From assembly GCA_036265815.1 (NCBI GenBank), contig DATAOI010000064.1, positions 27,831 to 91,830 on the forward strand: 64,000 nt of DNA, in the 5' to 3' direction. Numbering within the stretch: the stretch's first letter is position 1; each line of letters opens with the position of its first letter. The notes under the pieces are model-generated. The model made no database searches, was not told the DNA's origin, and saw only the letters and a program-made list of their open reading frames with translations. Position numbers and translations under genes: made by a program. Origin of the DNA: Gemmatimonadales bacterium (GTDB lineage Bacteria; Gemmatimonadota; Gemmatimonadetes; Gemmatimonadales; GWC2-71-9). Positions 54,670 to 62,984 of the stretch are shown piece by piece.

Positions 54670-55338
54670 ATGCCCGCCCGACTCCCGATCTTCCCCCTGG
54701 GCGTAGTGCTCTTCCCCACTACTCCGCTCCCGCTTCATATCTTCGAGCCGCGGTACCGGCGGATGCTGGCCGACTGCCTGGAAGGCGACCGGACCTTCGG
54801 CATCACCCCCGTCGGCGCGGACGGGGAGCTGCCCGAGCTGGGAGCGGTGGGTTGCACCGCGGAGATCCGGGTCAACCAGGAGCTCCCCGACGGACGCTCC
54901 AACATCGTAGTGCTGGGCGGATCGCGCTTCGTGCTCACCAAGGTGCTGGAGGAGCCGGTGCCCTACCACGTAGCGCTGGTGCAGACGTTCGACGACCAGC
55001 CTGGAAGCGAGCCCGCCGACGACCGCATCGGGCGGCTGCGCGAGCTGTTCCAGACCTATCTCGGTCTCCTGCGTCAGCTCAACGATCTGCAGGCCGAAGA
55101 GACCAAGCTGCCCGACGATCCCGCCGGCCTCACCTTCCACGCCGCCGCGGCCGCCGAGTGTGACGTCTCCATCAAGCGGCGGCTCCTGACCGAGCGCTCG
55201 ATCGCGAGGCGGGTCGAGGCGCTCCTCCTGCTCCTGCCCTTGCTCACTCGCGCGCTCGAGCGGGGAATCGAGGTCCACCAGCGAGCTCACACCAACGGAC
55301 GGGGCACGGCGCATCCCGATCTCCTGGCCGGGACATGA
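54670..55338 (+). CDS. Stand-alone LON substrate-binding-domain protein
   Basis: The 222-residue protein opens RLPIFPLGVVLFPTTPLPLHIFEPRYRRML, the start of the LON N-terminal (PUA-like) domain, with no ATPase or protease. Such short proteins are widespread and their role is not well defined. The ATG lacks a ribosome site because the inverted repeat array ends 12 bases before it. The stop overlaps the glcD start by four bases. Confidence 0.85.
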   Translation: MPARLPIFPLGVVLFPTTPLPLHIFEPRYRRMLADCLEGDRTFGITPVGADGELPELGAVGCTAEIRVNQELPDGRSNIVVLGGSRFVLTKVLEEPVPYHVALVQTFDDQPGSEPADDRIGRLRELFQTYLGLLRQLNDLQAEETKLPDDPAGLTFHAAAAAECDVSIKRRLLTERSIARRVEALLLLLPLLTRALERGIEVHQRAHTNGRGTAHPDLLAGT

Positions 55339-56768
55339 AGCCGTCGCTGGTAAAGCCGTCGCTAGTCGCCGCGCTGGAGCGCATCGTCGGCCCCCGCTGG
55401 ATACGGCACCGGCGCGCCGAGCTCAAGACCTATACCATGGACGGCTTGCCCACCCGGGAGTCGTTCCCCGGGCTGGTGGTCATGCCCGCCAGCTCCGCCG
55501 AGATCCGCGACATCCTCCGGCTGCTCCACCTGGTGGGTGTACCCTTCGTCGCGCGCGGGGCGGGCACCGGACTCTCCGGTGGCGCGGTGGCCGATCCCGA
55601 CGCAGTGCTGATCGCCCTCACCCGGATGAACCGGATCCTCACGGTCGACCCGGTGCTCCGCCGCGCCGTGCTGCAGCCCGGCGTGGTGAATGCCCGCCTC
55701 TCCGAGGCGGTGGCTCCGCTCGGCCTCCACTACGTGCCCGATCCCTCCAGCCAGGCGGCGTGCACCGTCGGCGGTAACGTGGCGGAGAACGCCGGCGGCC
55801 CTCACTGTCTCAAGTACGGCGTCACCACCAATCACATCGTGCAGCTCGAGGTAGTGCTGCCCGATGCGTCGGTGGTCCAGCTCGGCTCCCTCCAAGGCGA
55901 TCCCTGGGGACCGGACCTGGTCGGCCTCTTCGTCGGCAGTGAGGGCATGTTCGGCATCGTCACCGAGATCACCGTGCGGCTGGAGCCGGTGCCGCCGAGC
56001 GTGCGCACCATGCTGGCCGACTTTCCCACCGTGCGCGGCGCGAGCGAGGCGGTCTCCGGTGTCATCGCCGCGGGCATCGTGCCCGCCGCGCTGGAGATGA
56101 TGGACCGCGCCTGCGTCGCCGCCGTCGAGGCCTCGATCTACGCTGCCGGCTATCCCACCGACGCGGCTGCGGTGCTGCTGGTGGAGCTCGACGGGCAGCC
56201 GGACGCGGTCGACGGCGAGGCCGCCACCGTGGAATCGATTCTCCGGCAGGCCGGCGCCCGCCAGGTGCGGAGCGCCACCAGTCCGGCCGATCGCGCCCGC
56301 CTCTGGCAGGGACGCAAGAAGGCGTTCGGGGCGATGGGCCGTATCGCGCCCGACCTGGCGGTGCAGGACGCGGTGGTGCCCCGCTCCGCCCTGCCGGACG
56401 TCATGGATCGGATCGAGGAGATCCGCACCCGGCATCGTCTCAGCATCAGCAATGTCTTCCACGCCGGCGACGGCAATCTGCACCCCAACATCAGCTTCGA
56501 CCGGCGCGATCCGGATGTGACGCACCGGGTGCACCTGGCCTGCCGGGAGATCATGGCGGCCTGCGTGGCGGCGGGCGGCAGCATCACCGGAGAGCACGGC
56601 GTCGGCTCCGACAAGATCGACTACATGCCCTGGATCTTCGATCCGGAGACCCTGGGCGCGATGCGGGCGGTGCGCTGCGCCTTCGATCCGGCGGAGCGGT
56701 CCAATCCAGGCAAGGTGGTGCCGCTCCACGCTTGCCGGGAGTGGCGCGCGGCACCCGGGGTCCGATGA
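55335..56768 (+). CDS. glcD: Glycolate oxidase FAD subunit GlcD
   Basis: The 477-residue protein is the FAD-binding subunit of a GlcDEF-type 2-hydroxy-acid dehydrogenase. It has an FAD_binding_4 domain with VARGAGTGLSGGAV and SQAACTVGGNVAENAGGPHC, FVGSEGMFGIVTEI, and the C-terminal HAGDGNLHPNISFD and ITGEHGVGSDK motifs that complete the active site. It could oxidise glycolate or D-lactate. It is coupled to glcE by a four-base overlap. Confidence 0.93.
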   Translation: MKPSLVKPSLVAALERIVGPRWIRHRRAELKTYTMDGLPTRESFPGLVVMPASSAEIRDILRLLHLVGVPFVARGAGTGLSGGAVADPDAVLIALTRMNRILTVDPVLRRAVLQPGVVNARLSEAVAPLGLHYVPDPSSQAACTVGGNVAENAGGPHCLKYGVTTNHIVQLEVVLPDASVVQLGSLQGDPWGPDLVGLFVGSEGMFGIVTEITVRLEPVPPSVRTMLADFPTVRGASEAVSGVIAAGIVPAALEMMDRACVAAVEASIYAAGYPTDAAAVLLVELDGQPDAVDGEAATVESILRQAGARQVRSATSPADRARLWQGRKKAFGAMGRIAPDLAVQDAVVPRSALPDVMDRIEEIRTRHRLSISNVFHAGDGNLHPNISFDRRDPDVTHRVHLACREIMAACVAAGGSITGEHGVGSDKIDYMPWIFDPETLGAMRAVRCAFDPAERSNPGKVVPLHACREWRAAPGVR

Positions 56769-57985
56769 GCGGCAAGATCGTCCTGGCGCGGCTCAAGGCA
56801 CTGCTCGGTACCGGTGGGGTGGAGCGCGATCCGGTGGGACTGCCGCGCGCGATCCCCGAGTCGGCCGACGCGCTCTCCCTGGTGTGCCGCCTGGCCCACG
56901 AGGAGGGCTGGAAGATCCGCATCGAGGGCCAGGGCACCTGGCTCCCGGGCGATGCGCCGGCCGATCTCGCGGTGAGCACCCGGGCCCTCGACCAGGTCGT
57001 GTCGGTGAGCCCGGCCGATCTAGTCGCCACGGTCCAGGCCGGCACGCCGATGGAGACCCTGCGCCGCCGGCTGGCCGACGACAGCATGTGGCTCGCGCTC
57101 GATCCACCGGGCCGGCCCGAGCGGAGCATCGGCAGCGTCGCGGCCACCGGCACCGCGGGCCCGCTCCGCCACGGCTTCGGCCCGGTGCGGGACCACCTGC
57201 TCGGCTGCACCGTCGCCACCGGAGACGGCCGGCTGGTGAGGGCCGGCGGGCGGGTAGTGAAGAACGTCGCGGGCTACGATCTCACCAAGCTGCAGGTCGG
57301 TGGGTTCGGCGGCTTCGGCATCATCGCGGAGCTGCACCTGAGACTCAGGGCGATGCCCCGGGCCGATGTCACCCTGCTGGCCCGCGGCCCTCGCGACGCG
57401 CTCACCTCCGCTGCGCGCGATCTGATGGAGGCGCAGGTGATGCCGGCCGCGCTGGAGCTGATCTCTCCCGCGCTCGCGGCGGAGTCGGAGTGGGTGCTGG
57501 CCGCGCGCTTCGTCGGCACCGATGCCGCCGTGCGGGGCGACGTGCCCCGGCTGAGCTCGGCCGCCGATCTGGTCTGGCAGCCGCTGCCCGCCGAGCGTAC
57601 GGCGAGCTTCTGGAGCGTGGTGGCGCGCGGCATTCTGGGCGGGCCGGTCACTCTCCGGCTCGGCGTGCTGGGCAACGGGGTCGACGATACGGTCGACCTG
57701 CTGGCCCACGCCCTGGACGAGGGCCTGGTCTCGGCGGGCGCGGGCTCCGGGATGATCCGCTGGACCGGCGACGCGCCGGTGGAGCGGCTCCGCGAGGTCC
57801 GCAGGGTAGCCGCCTCGCGCGAGATCCCGATGACCTTGGAGCGCGCGCCCTGGCCCGTGCGGCGGGCGCTGGGACACTTCGGCGCGTACCGCGAAGGCGT
57901 CGGCCAGATCGTCGGGCGGCTCCGGGACAGCTTCGATCCGGGACAATGTCTGAGAGTGGCGCTGGAAGGCGTGACCGGTGACTGA
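56765..57985 (+). CDS. glcE: Glycolate oxidase FAD-binding subunit GlcE
   Basis: The 406-residue protein has the same FAD-linked fold with a degenerate start (RIEGQGTWLPGDAP), RSIGSVAATGTAGPLRHGFG and VVKNVAGYDLTKLQVGGFGG. It is longer than the E. coli protein, about 350 residues. The stop overlaps the glcF start by 8 bases. It should form part of the membrane-associated dehydrogenase complex. Confidence 0.9.
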   Translation: MSGKIVLARLKALLGTGGVERDPVGLPRAIPESADALSLVCRLAHEEGWKIRIEGQGTWLPGDAPADLAVSTRALDQVVSVSPADLVATVQAGTPMETLRRRLADDSMWLALDPPGRPERSIGSVAATGTAGPLRHGFGPVRDHLLGCTVATGDGRLVRAGGRVVKNVAGYDLTKLQVGGFGGFGIIAELHLRLRAMPRADVTLLARGPRDALTSAARDLMEAQVMPAALELISPALAAESEWVLAARFVGTDAAVRGDVPRLSSAADLVWQPLPAERTASFWSVVARGILGGPVTLRLGVLGNGVDDTVDLLAHALDEGLVSAGAGSGMIRWTGDAPVERLREVRRVAASREIPMTLERAPWPVRRALGHFGAYREGVGQIVGRLRDSFDPGQCLRVALEGVTGD

Positions 57986-59300
57986 GGCCGGCTACTCGGC
58001 GCTCGACCCCTGCGTGCATTGCGGGTTCTGCCTGCCGGCCTGCCCGACCTACCTCGCCACCGGAGACGAAGCCGACAGCCCGCGCGGGCGCATCGTGCTG
58101 ATGCGGGCGCTGGAGCGGGGCGAGATCGGTCCCGCCGACGACGCGCTGGCCCAGCACCTCGACGCCTGCCTCGGCTGCCGCGGCTGCGAGCCGGTGTGCC
58201 CCTCGGGCGTTGGGTACGGTCGCGGCCTCGAGGCGGCGCGGACCCAGCTCTTCGCGTCCCGCGGCCTGCCCCCGCTTGCGAAGGTGGTTCTGGGCGTGTT
58301 CCGGCGAGAATGGCTCTGGCGGCCGCTGTTCACCCTGGCGCGGGCGTTCCGCGCGAGCGGGGTGCCGGGGTGGCTCGCTGGCGGCGGGAGGGTGGGATTC
58401 GGAATGGGGATGCTGGCGGCGAGCGGAGGGCGGCGGGAAGGACGGGAAGGACGGGAAGGACGGAAGCACCCGTTGTCATCCCGAGGAGCGCCAGCGACGA
58501 GGGATCTTGCCCGCGAATCCGGACCGCGTGAGCGCAGCGAATGGGCTCGGGATGACAGCTCCGCGCGCACTCCCACCGTCGCCCTCTTCCGCGGCTGCGT
58601 GATGGACACCCTCTTCCCCCACGTCCACGCCGCCACCCGCCGCACCCTCGAGGCCAACGGCTACACCGTCCGCGAGGTCCCGGGCCAGGTCTGCTGCGGT
58701 GCGTTGCACGAGCACGCCGGCGATCGCGCCGCCGCCCAGGCGCTTGCCATGGGGAACCTTCGCGCCTTTGCCGAGTCCGCCGACTTCATCGTGGTGAACA
58801 GCGCCGGCTGTGGCGCGCTGCTCAAGGACTACGGCCACCTCCTCGGCACCGAGGCCGCGGCCGCGTTCGGCGCCAAGGTCCGCGATGTCGCCGAGCTGCT
58901 CGCCGCGGCGGGCCCGCGTCCCGGCGGCGCGCTCGACCTCGACGTCGCCTACGATGCGCCCTGCCACCTGCAGCACGCGCAGCGGGTGCAGGACGCACCG
59001 CTCGCCGTCCTCGGTGCGGTGCCCGGCCTCCGTCTACGCCTGCTCCCCGGCTCCGACCGCTGCTGCGGCAGCGCCGGCGTGTACGCCATGCTCCGGCCCG
59101 CCATGGCGCGCGCCGTGCTGGACACGAAGATCGAGAGCTACGCCGCGGCGGAGCCGATGCCCCAGGTGGTAGCCACCGGAAACCCGGGCTGCCTCATGCA
59201 GATCGGCGCCGGCGTGCTGGCGGCGAGGCTGCCGATCCGGGTGGCCCACCCGGTCGAGCTGCTGGACGAGAGCTATCGCCGCGCGGGCATGTACGGGTGA
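57978..59300 (+). CDS. glcF: Glycolate oxidase iron-sulfur subunit GlcF, with a repeat-derived insertion
   Basis: The 440-residue protein has two 4Fe-4S ferredoxin motifs (CVHCGFCLPACP and CLGCRGCEPVC) and two CCG domains, the second with DRCCGSAGVYAML. It passes electrons from the FAD subunits to quinones. About residues 149-196 are a foreign insertion just before the first CCG domain (FRGCVMDTLFPH). It is encoded by a 9-bp tandem array and one palindromic repeat, in frame, with no stop. Without it the length is normal. Confidence 0.92.
   Translation: MTEAGYSALDPCVHCGFCLPACPTYLATGDEADSPRGRIVLMRALERGEIGPADDALAQHLDACLGCRGCEPVCPSGVGYGRGLEAARTQLFASRGLPPLAKVVLGVFRREWLWRPLFTLARAFRASGVPGWLAGGGRVGFGMGMLAASGGRREGREGREGRKHPLSSRGAPATRDLARESGPRERSEWARDDSSARTPTVALFRGCVMDTLFPHVHAATRRTLEANGYTVREVPGQVCCGALHEHAGDRAAAQALAMGNLRAFAESADFIVVNSAGCGALLKDYGHLLGTEAAAAFGAKVRDVAELLAAAGPRPGGALDLDVAYDAPCHLQHAQRVQDAPLAVLGAVPGLRLRLLPGSDRCCGSAGVYAMLRPAMARAVLDTKIESYAAAEPMPQVVATGNPGCLMQIGAGVLAARLPIRVAHPVELLDESYRRAGMYG
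58434..58557. repeat. Array plus palindromic unit inside glcF
   Basis: About four copies of GACGGGAAG (58434-58466) are followed by an 84-bp unit (58474-58557) with perfect 12-bp inverted ends, TGTCATCCCGAG and CTCGGGATGACA. Both read through in the glcF frame. The inner part includes CAGCGACGAGGGATCTT, shared with the repeats near 63.7 kb. Confidence 0.85.
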
Positions 59301-59312
59301 GCCCAACTCCGT

Positions 59313-59318
59313 TATACC
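59313..59318 (+). promoter_or_regulatory. Candidate -10 element before the HAD gene
   Basis: TATACC eight bases before the ATG at 59327, in the 26-base gap after glcF, with no ribosome site. The last base deviates from TANNNT. Confidence 0.3.
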
Positions 59319-59326
59319 TTCGTCGT

Positions 59327-59989
59327 ATGACCGCAGGGATAATCTTCGATTTCAATGGTGTGATCATCGACGACGAGCCGCAGCACTGCGATGCCCTCAT
59401 CGCGACGCTGGCGGAGTACGGGCAGGCGCTCGACCGGGAGACCTACACCCGCGAGTACCTCGGCTTCGATGACCGCGAGTGCTTCCGCTACAGCTTTGGC
59501 CGGCTGGGACGTCCGGTGGACGACGGCGCGCTGCAGGAGGCGATCGAGCGGAAGAACGCCCGCTATGAGCGCGCCATCCGGGGCGACATGCGGCTGGTGC
59601 CGGGCGCGGCCGAGTTCATCGAGAACGCCGCCTTCGACGGATTCCAGCTCGCCATCGTCTCGGGCGCGCTCCGGCGCGAGATCGAGCTGGTGCTCGAGCT
59701 CACCGGCCTCCGTCCCCACTTCTCCGAGATCGTAGCCGCCGAGGATGTGAGTGCCTGCAAGCCCGATCCCGAGGGGCTGAACCGGGCGCGCGCGGCACTG
59801 TCCCTCGCGCCCAAGCGGATCGTGGTGGTGGAAGACTCCCTTCCGGGCCTGGCCGCCGCGCGCGCCGCCGGTCTCCAGTGCGCCATGCTCTGCACCTCGC
59901 ATCCGGAGGACGCCATCGCCGGCGCGGACCTGGTCTGGCGCGATTTCCTGGGTCACGAGGCGGCCGAGCTGCCGTGGCGCCATGGCTGA
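59327..59989 (+). CDS. HAD-superfamily protein with altered DxN motif
   Basis: The 220-residue protein looks like the beta-phosphoglucomutase/phosphoglycolate-phosphatase branch: a helical cap and motif IV VVVEDSLPGLAAAR, motif II IVSGALRREIEL and Lys in CKPDPEGL. Motif I reads FDFNGVIID: the nucleophile Asp is kept but the second Asp, the general acid in phosphatases, is Asn. Activity may be changed. An in-frame GTG at 59297 would add ten residues. Location after glcDEF could suggest glycolate supply, but that is a guess. Confidence 0.85.
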   Translation: MTAGIIFDFNGVIIDDEPQHCDALIATLAEYGQALDRETYTREYLGFDDRECFRYSFGRLGRPVDDGALQEAIERKNARYERAIRGDMRLVPGAAEFIENAAFDGFQLAIVSGALRREIELVLELTGLRPHFSEIVAAEDVSACKPDPEGLNRARAALSLAPKRIVVVEDSLPGLAAARAAGLQCAMLCTSHPEDAIAGADLVWRDFLGHEAAELPWRHG

Positions 59990-60968
59990 GCTGGACCTCA
60001 CACTCGATCGCGCGCGGCTGGAGAGCGTGCGGCACGGCGCCCGGGTGGTCGCCACCGAGTCGGCCGTCTTCCGGATCACCGGCCCGGGCGCGCTGGCCTG
60101 CCTCCAGGGCCTGCTCACCAACGACCTGGTGAAGCCGGGAGACCACAGCCTGGTCTACGGCGCGCTGCTCACGCCCAAGGGCATGATCGTGGTCGACACC
60201 TGGGTGGTGCGCCAGCCCGAGGCCCTGACGCTGATCGTGTCGCCCAAGGGGCGGGAGGCCGCGCGGGAGCTGTTCCAACGGTCCCTGCCGCCCCGGCTGG
60301 CCCAGGTTACCGACCTCACCGGACAGGCCCGCGTAGTTTGGCTCCTGGGAGGCCACGGCTTCCAGGTGCTGGCCAAGTCAGGTGCGGGGGTGCCGGAGGG
60401 CGCCGGGCGGGTGATCCAGGTGGGCGGCGATCTGAGCCCGGTGGCCGTAGCCCTGGCGCCGGAGTCGGCGCCGTTCGTCGGGCTCGCGGTGGGGCTCGCG
60501 CCCGCGGTGGACGCGCTGAGCGCGCGGCTCCTTGCCGCGTGCGCCGTGCCGGGCGACGAGCGCGATCTGGAAGTGGCCCGAGTGCTGGGCGGCTGGCCCG
60601 CGCTCGGGGCGGAGATCGACGAGCGCACCTTGCCCCAGGAGGTGCGCTACGACGAGATCGGGGGCGTCTCCTACACCAAGGGCTGCTACACCGGTCAGGA
60701 GACTGTCGCCCGGCTCCATTTCCGGGGCCACACCAACCGGGAGCTCAAGGGACTCCGCTGGACCGGGGCCGAGCCGCTGGAGGGCCGCAGCGTCACCACC
60801 GACACGAAGGAGGTGGGCACGGTGCGCTCCACGCTCGCGCTGGAGGACCGAATGCTGGGATTGGCCATCGTGCGGCGGGAGGTGACCCCGGGCGACGTGG
60901 TGCTGGCCGGCGGGCGGCGGGCCAAAGTCGTGGGCCTGCCGTTCGGCGCGGAGGAGCTGGATGGATAA
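59982..60968 (+). CDS. ygfZ: YgfZ/GcvT-like folate-binding protein
   Basis: The 328-residue protein has the YgfZ hallmark KGCYTGQETVARL near residue 230 with the conserved Cys, a GcvT-like N-terminal folate domain and a C-terminal beta barrel. It assists assembly or repair of some iron-sulfur proteins in a tetrahydrofolate-dependent way, and the iron-sulfur protein GlcF is close upstream. It overlaps the HAD gene by 8 bases. Confidence 0.93.
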   Translation: MAELDLTLDRARLESVRHGARVVATESAVFRITGPGALACLQGLLTNDLVKPGDHSLVYGALLTPKGMIVVDTWVVRQPEALTLIVSPKGREAARELFQRSLPPRLAQVTDLTGQARVVWLLGGHGFQVLAKSGAGVPEGAGRVIQVGGDLSPVAVALAPESAPFVGLAVGLAPAVDALSARLLAACAVPGDERDLEVARVLGGWPALGAEIDERTLPQEVRYDEIGGVSYTKGCYTGQETVARLHFRGHTNRELKGLRWTGAEPLEGRSVTTDTKEVGTVRSTLALEDRMLGLAIVRREVTPGDVVLAGGRRAKVVGLPFGAEELDG

Positions 60969-60972
60969 GAAT

Positions 60973-61000
60973 CGGGCCCCGGCGAAGCGCCCGGGGCCCG
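60973..61000. terminator. 10-bp GC hairpin between convergent genes
   Basis: CGGGCCCCGG (60973-60982) pairs perfectly with 60991-61000 around an eight-base loop. Five bases separate it from the ygfZ stop. On the minus strand ATTCTTAT follows, a modest U-rich tail for the lipoprotein transcript. Confidence 0.6.
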
Positions 61001-61023
61001 GCCCAGCAGGTGACCAGGGGAGC

Positions 61024-61218
61024 TTACTTCTTAGTGGTATCCCGGGCCATCGTGGAGTCGGACATCGGCATCGCGCTGTCGTGCGCCATTCCGCCGCCTG
61101 CCATACCAGTATCGGAGGACATCATGCCGGTGGTATCTCCCGCTGCGCCAGCAGGCTTCTTTTCGCCACACCCGGCGAGCACGACGAGGGCCGCCGCCAT
61201 CAAAAGGGTCTTCTTCAT
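61024..61218 (-). CDS. Small Met/Asp-rich lipoprotein
   Basis: The 64-residue protein starts MKKTLLMAAALVVLAGCGEKK, with the lipobox LAGC; Cys17 should be lipidated. The mature part is about 47 residues, rich in Met, Gly, Asp, Ser and Thr (GMMSSDTGMAGGGMAH), with no fold. Spaced Met with His and Asp could bind copper or silver, but that is only a guess. CAGGAG lies 7 bases before the ATG and a consensus promoter drives it. Confidence 0.8.
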   Translation of the reverse strand: MKKTLLMAAALVVLAGCGEKKPAGAAGDTTGMMSSDTGMAGGGMAHDSAMPMSDSTMARDTTKK

Positions 61219-61295
61219 TGTCGCTCCTGAATGGATTAAGTGGGCCAACACGGTCCGCTGGAAATGGCAAAGCCGTCGTCCGACCTGATGGGGCC

Positions 61296-61323
61296 AAAGT
61301 AAGCCGCGGATGACCTTTGTCAA
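61296..61323 (-). promoter_or_regulatory. Consensus promoter of the Met-rich lipoprotein
   Basis: Minus strand: TTGACA (61323-61318), a 16-base spacer and TACTTT (61301-61296). The leader would be about 70 bases with a Shine-Dalgarno sequence. The perfect -35 suggests high expression. Confidence 0.6.
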
Positions 61324-61415
61324 GCCGAACCGCCCGCGGGCGGCGTAGAAGTGGTTGGCATTACGTGTCTTGTAACGAACCTACCTTTGCCTTCGAAGTC
61401 GAGTGATGAGCCGAT

Positions 61416-62879
61416 ATGACCGAGCCGCGCACCTTACGTGACCTGAAGAACAGTCCTTGGGCCGAGCCGCCGCTCCGCGGGCGCACCGTCCGCGACGAGA
61501 TCCGGAGCAACCTGCTGCTGCGGCTCGCCTCGGGTGCGCCGCTCTTCACCGGCATCGTGGGCTACGAGGACACCATCCTGCCCCAGATCGTGAACGCGCT
61601 GCTGGCGCGGCATCACTTCATCCTGCTGGGCCTCCGGGGCCAGGCCAAGAGCCGCATCCTCCGCGAGCTCACCACGCTGCTCGACGAGCGCATCCCGGTG
61701 GTGGCGGGCAGCGAGGTGAACGACGATCCTTTCTCCCCGATCTCCAAGTACGCCCGCGAGCTGCTGGCCGAGTGCGGTGACGCCACGCCGATCGGCTGGC
61801 TCACCCGGGAGCAGCGCTACGTCGAGAAGCTGGCCACGCCAGACGTCACCATCGCCGACCTCATCGGCGACGTCGATCCGATCAAGGCGGCCCGGGGCGG
61901 CCACCTGCTCTCGGACGAGCTCACCATGCATTTCGGGCTGCTGCCCCGCGCCAACCGGGCCGTCTTCGCCATCAACGAGCTGCCCGACCTGAGCGGCAAG
62001 GTCCAGGTCGGCCTGTTCAACATCATGCAGGAGGGCGACGTCCAGATCAAAGGCTACCCGGTGCGCCTCCGGCTCGACGTGCTGCTCGCCTTTACCGCCA
62101 ATCCGGAGGACTACACCGCGCGGGGCAAGATCATCACCCCGCTGAAAGATCGGATCGGCTCCGAAGTCATCACCCATTATCCCCGCACCGTCCAGCTCGG
62201 CATGGAGATCACCACCCAGGAGGCGTGGACCCAGCGTGGCGGGCATCCCCTCGACGTGCCCGACTTCGTGCTGGAGCTGATCGAGCGGGTCGCCTTCGAG
62301 GCGCGGGAGGACAAGCGGGTGGACAAGCGCTCGGGCGTGAGCCAGCGGCTGCCGATCAGCGTGCTGGAGAACGCCGTCTCCAACGCCGAGCGGCGGACGG
62401 CGCTCCTGGGAGAGGAGCGGATCGTGCCCCGGGTGAGCGACGTCTACGCCGCGGTGCCCTCGATCACCGGCAAGCTGGAGTTGGAGTACGAGGGTGAGCT
62501 GCAGGGCGGCGACGCCATCGCCCGCGAGCTCATCCGGCGCGCGGCCGGCCGGGTGCTGGAGGAGCGGATGGGAGGCGCCGATCTGAGCAAGATCGTCGCC
62601 TGGTTCGACCACGGCGGCGCCCTCAAGGTCCCGGGCGACGAGCGCTCCGAGCTCTGCTACCAGGGCTTCGGCGTGGTGCCCGGGCTGATCGACACCGTGG
62701 TGGAATTCGGCCTCACCTCACGGACCGACAAGCCCCGCGCCGTCGCCGCCTGCGAGCTGCTGCTGGAAGGTCTCGCCGCCCAGAAGCGCATCAGCCGTAG
62801 CGAGGAGCTGGGGTACACGAGGATGAAGCCGGAGCGGAGGGAGCCGGGGTATGGGAAGGGGGGGATTTCGTTTCAGTAG
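61416..62879 (+). CDS. MoxR/magnesium-chelatase-like AAA+ ATPase
   Basis: The 487-residue protein resembles the ChlI/MoxR group. It has FTGIVGYEDTILPQIVNAL, a P-loop LLGLRGQAKSRILREL in which the usual GxGK is replaced by QAKS, AVFAINELPDLSGKVQ (Walker B/sensor zone), FTANPEDYTARG and a C-terminal helical part. The ATPase usually works with a von Willebrand A partner on metal insertion or complex assembly; none is beside it in this window. The ATG lacks a clear ribosome site. Confidence 0.85.
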   Translation: MTEPRTLRDLKNSPWAEPPLRGRTVRDEIRSNLLLRLASGAPLFTGIVGYEDTILPQIVNALLARHHFILLGLRGQAKSRILRELTTLLDERIPVVAGSEVNDDPFSPISKYARELLAECGDATPIGWLTREQRYVEKLATPDVTIADLIGDVDPIKAARGGHLLSDELTMHFGLLPRANRAVFAINELPDLSGKVQVGLFNIMQEGDVQIKGYPVRLRLDVLLAFTANPEDYTARGKIITPLKDRIGSEVITHYPRTVQLGMEITTQEAWTQRGGHPLDVPDFVLELIERVAFEAREDKRVDKRSGVSQRLPISVLENAVSNAERRTALLGEERIVPRVSDVYAAVPSITGKLELEYEGELQGGDAIARELIRRAAGRVLEERMGGADLSKIVAWFDHGGALKVPGDERSELCYQGFGVVPGLIDTVVEFGLTSRTDKPRAVAACELLLEGLAAQKRISRSEELGYTRMKPERREPGYGKGGISFQ

Positions 62880-62881
62880 AA

Positions 62882-62984
62882 AGGCGGTAAGGGCGGTAAG
62901 GGCGGGAGAGACGAAAAGTTGGGGAGGAATCCAGGCCTTCCACGTTCGAACCTTACCGACCTTACCGCCCTTACCGCCCTGCCC
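62882..62984. repeat. Inverted 9-bp arrays between convergent genes
   Basis: About three GGCGGTAAG units (62882-62910) face about four inverted CCTTACCGC units (62951-62984). Their pairing would make a long imperfect stem that could end both transcripts. The TAA stop of the cytidylate-kinase-like gene lies within one unit. Confidence 0.75.

Noticed and set aside
58474..58557. Frameshift or pseudogene in glcF
   Set aside because: The repeat and array keep the frame and both CCG domains are intact.
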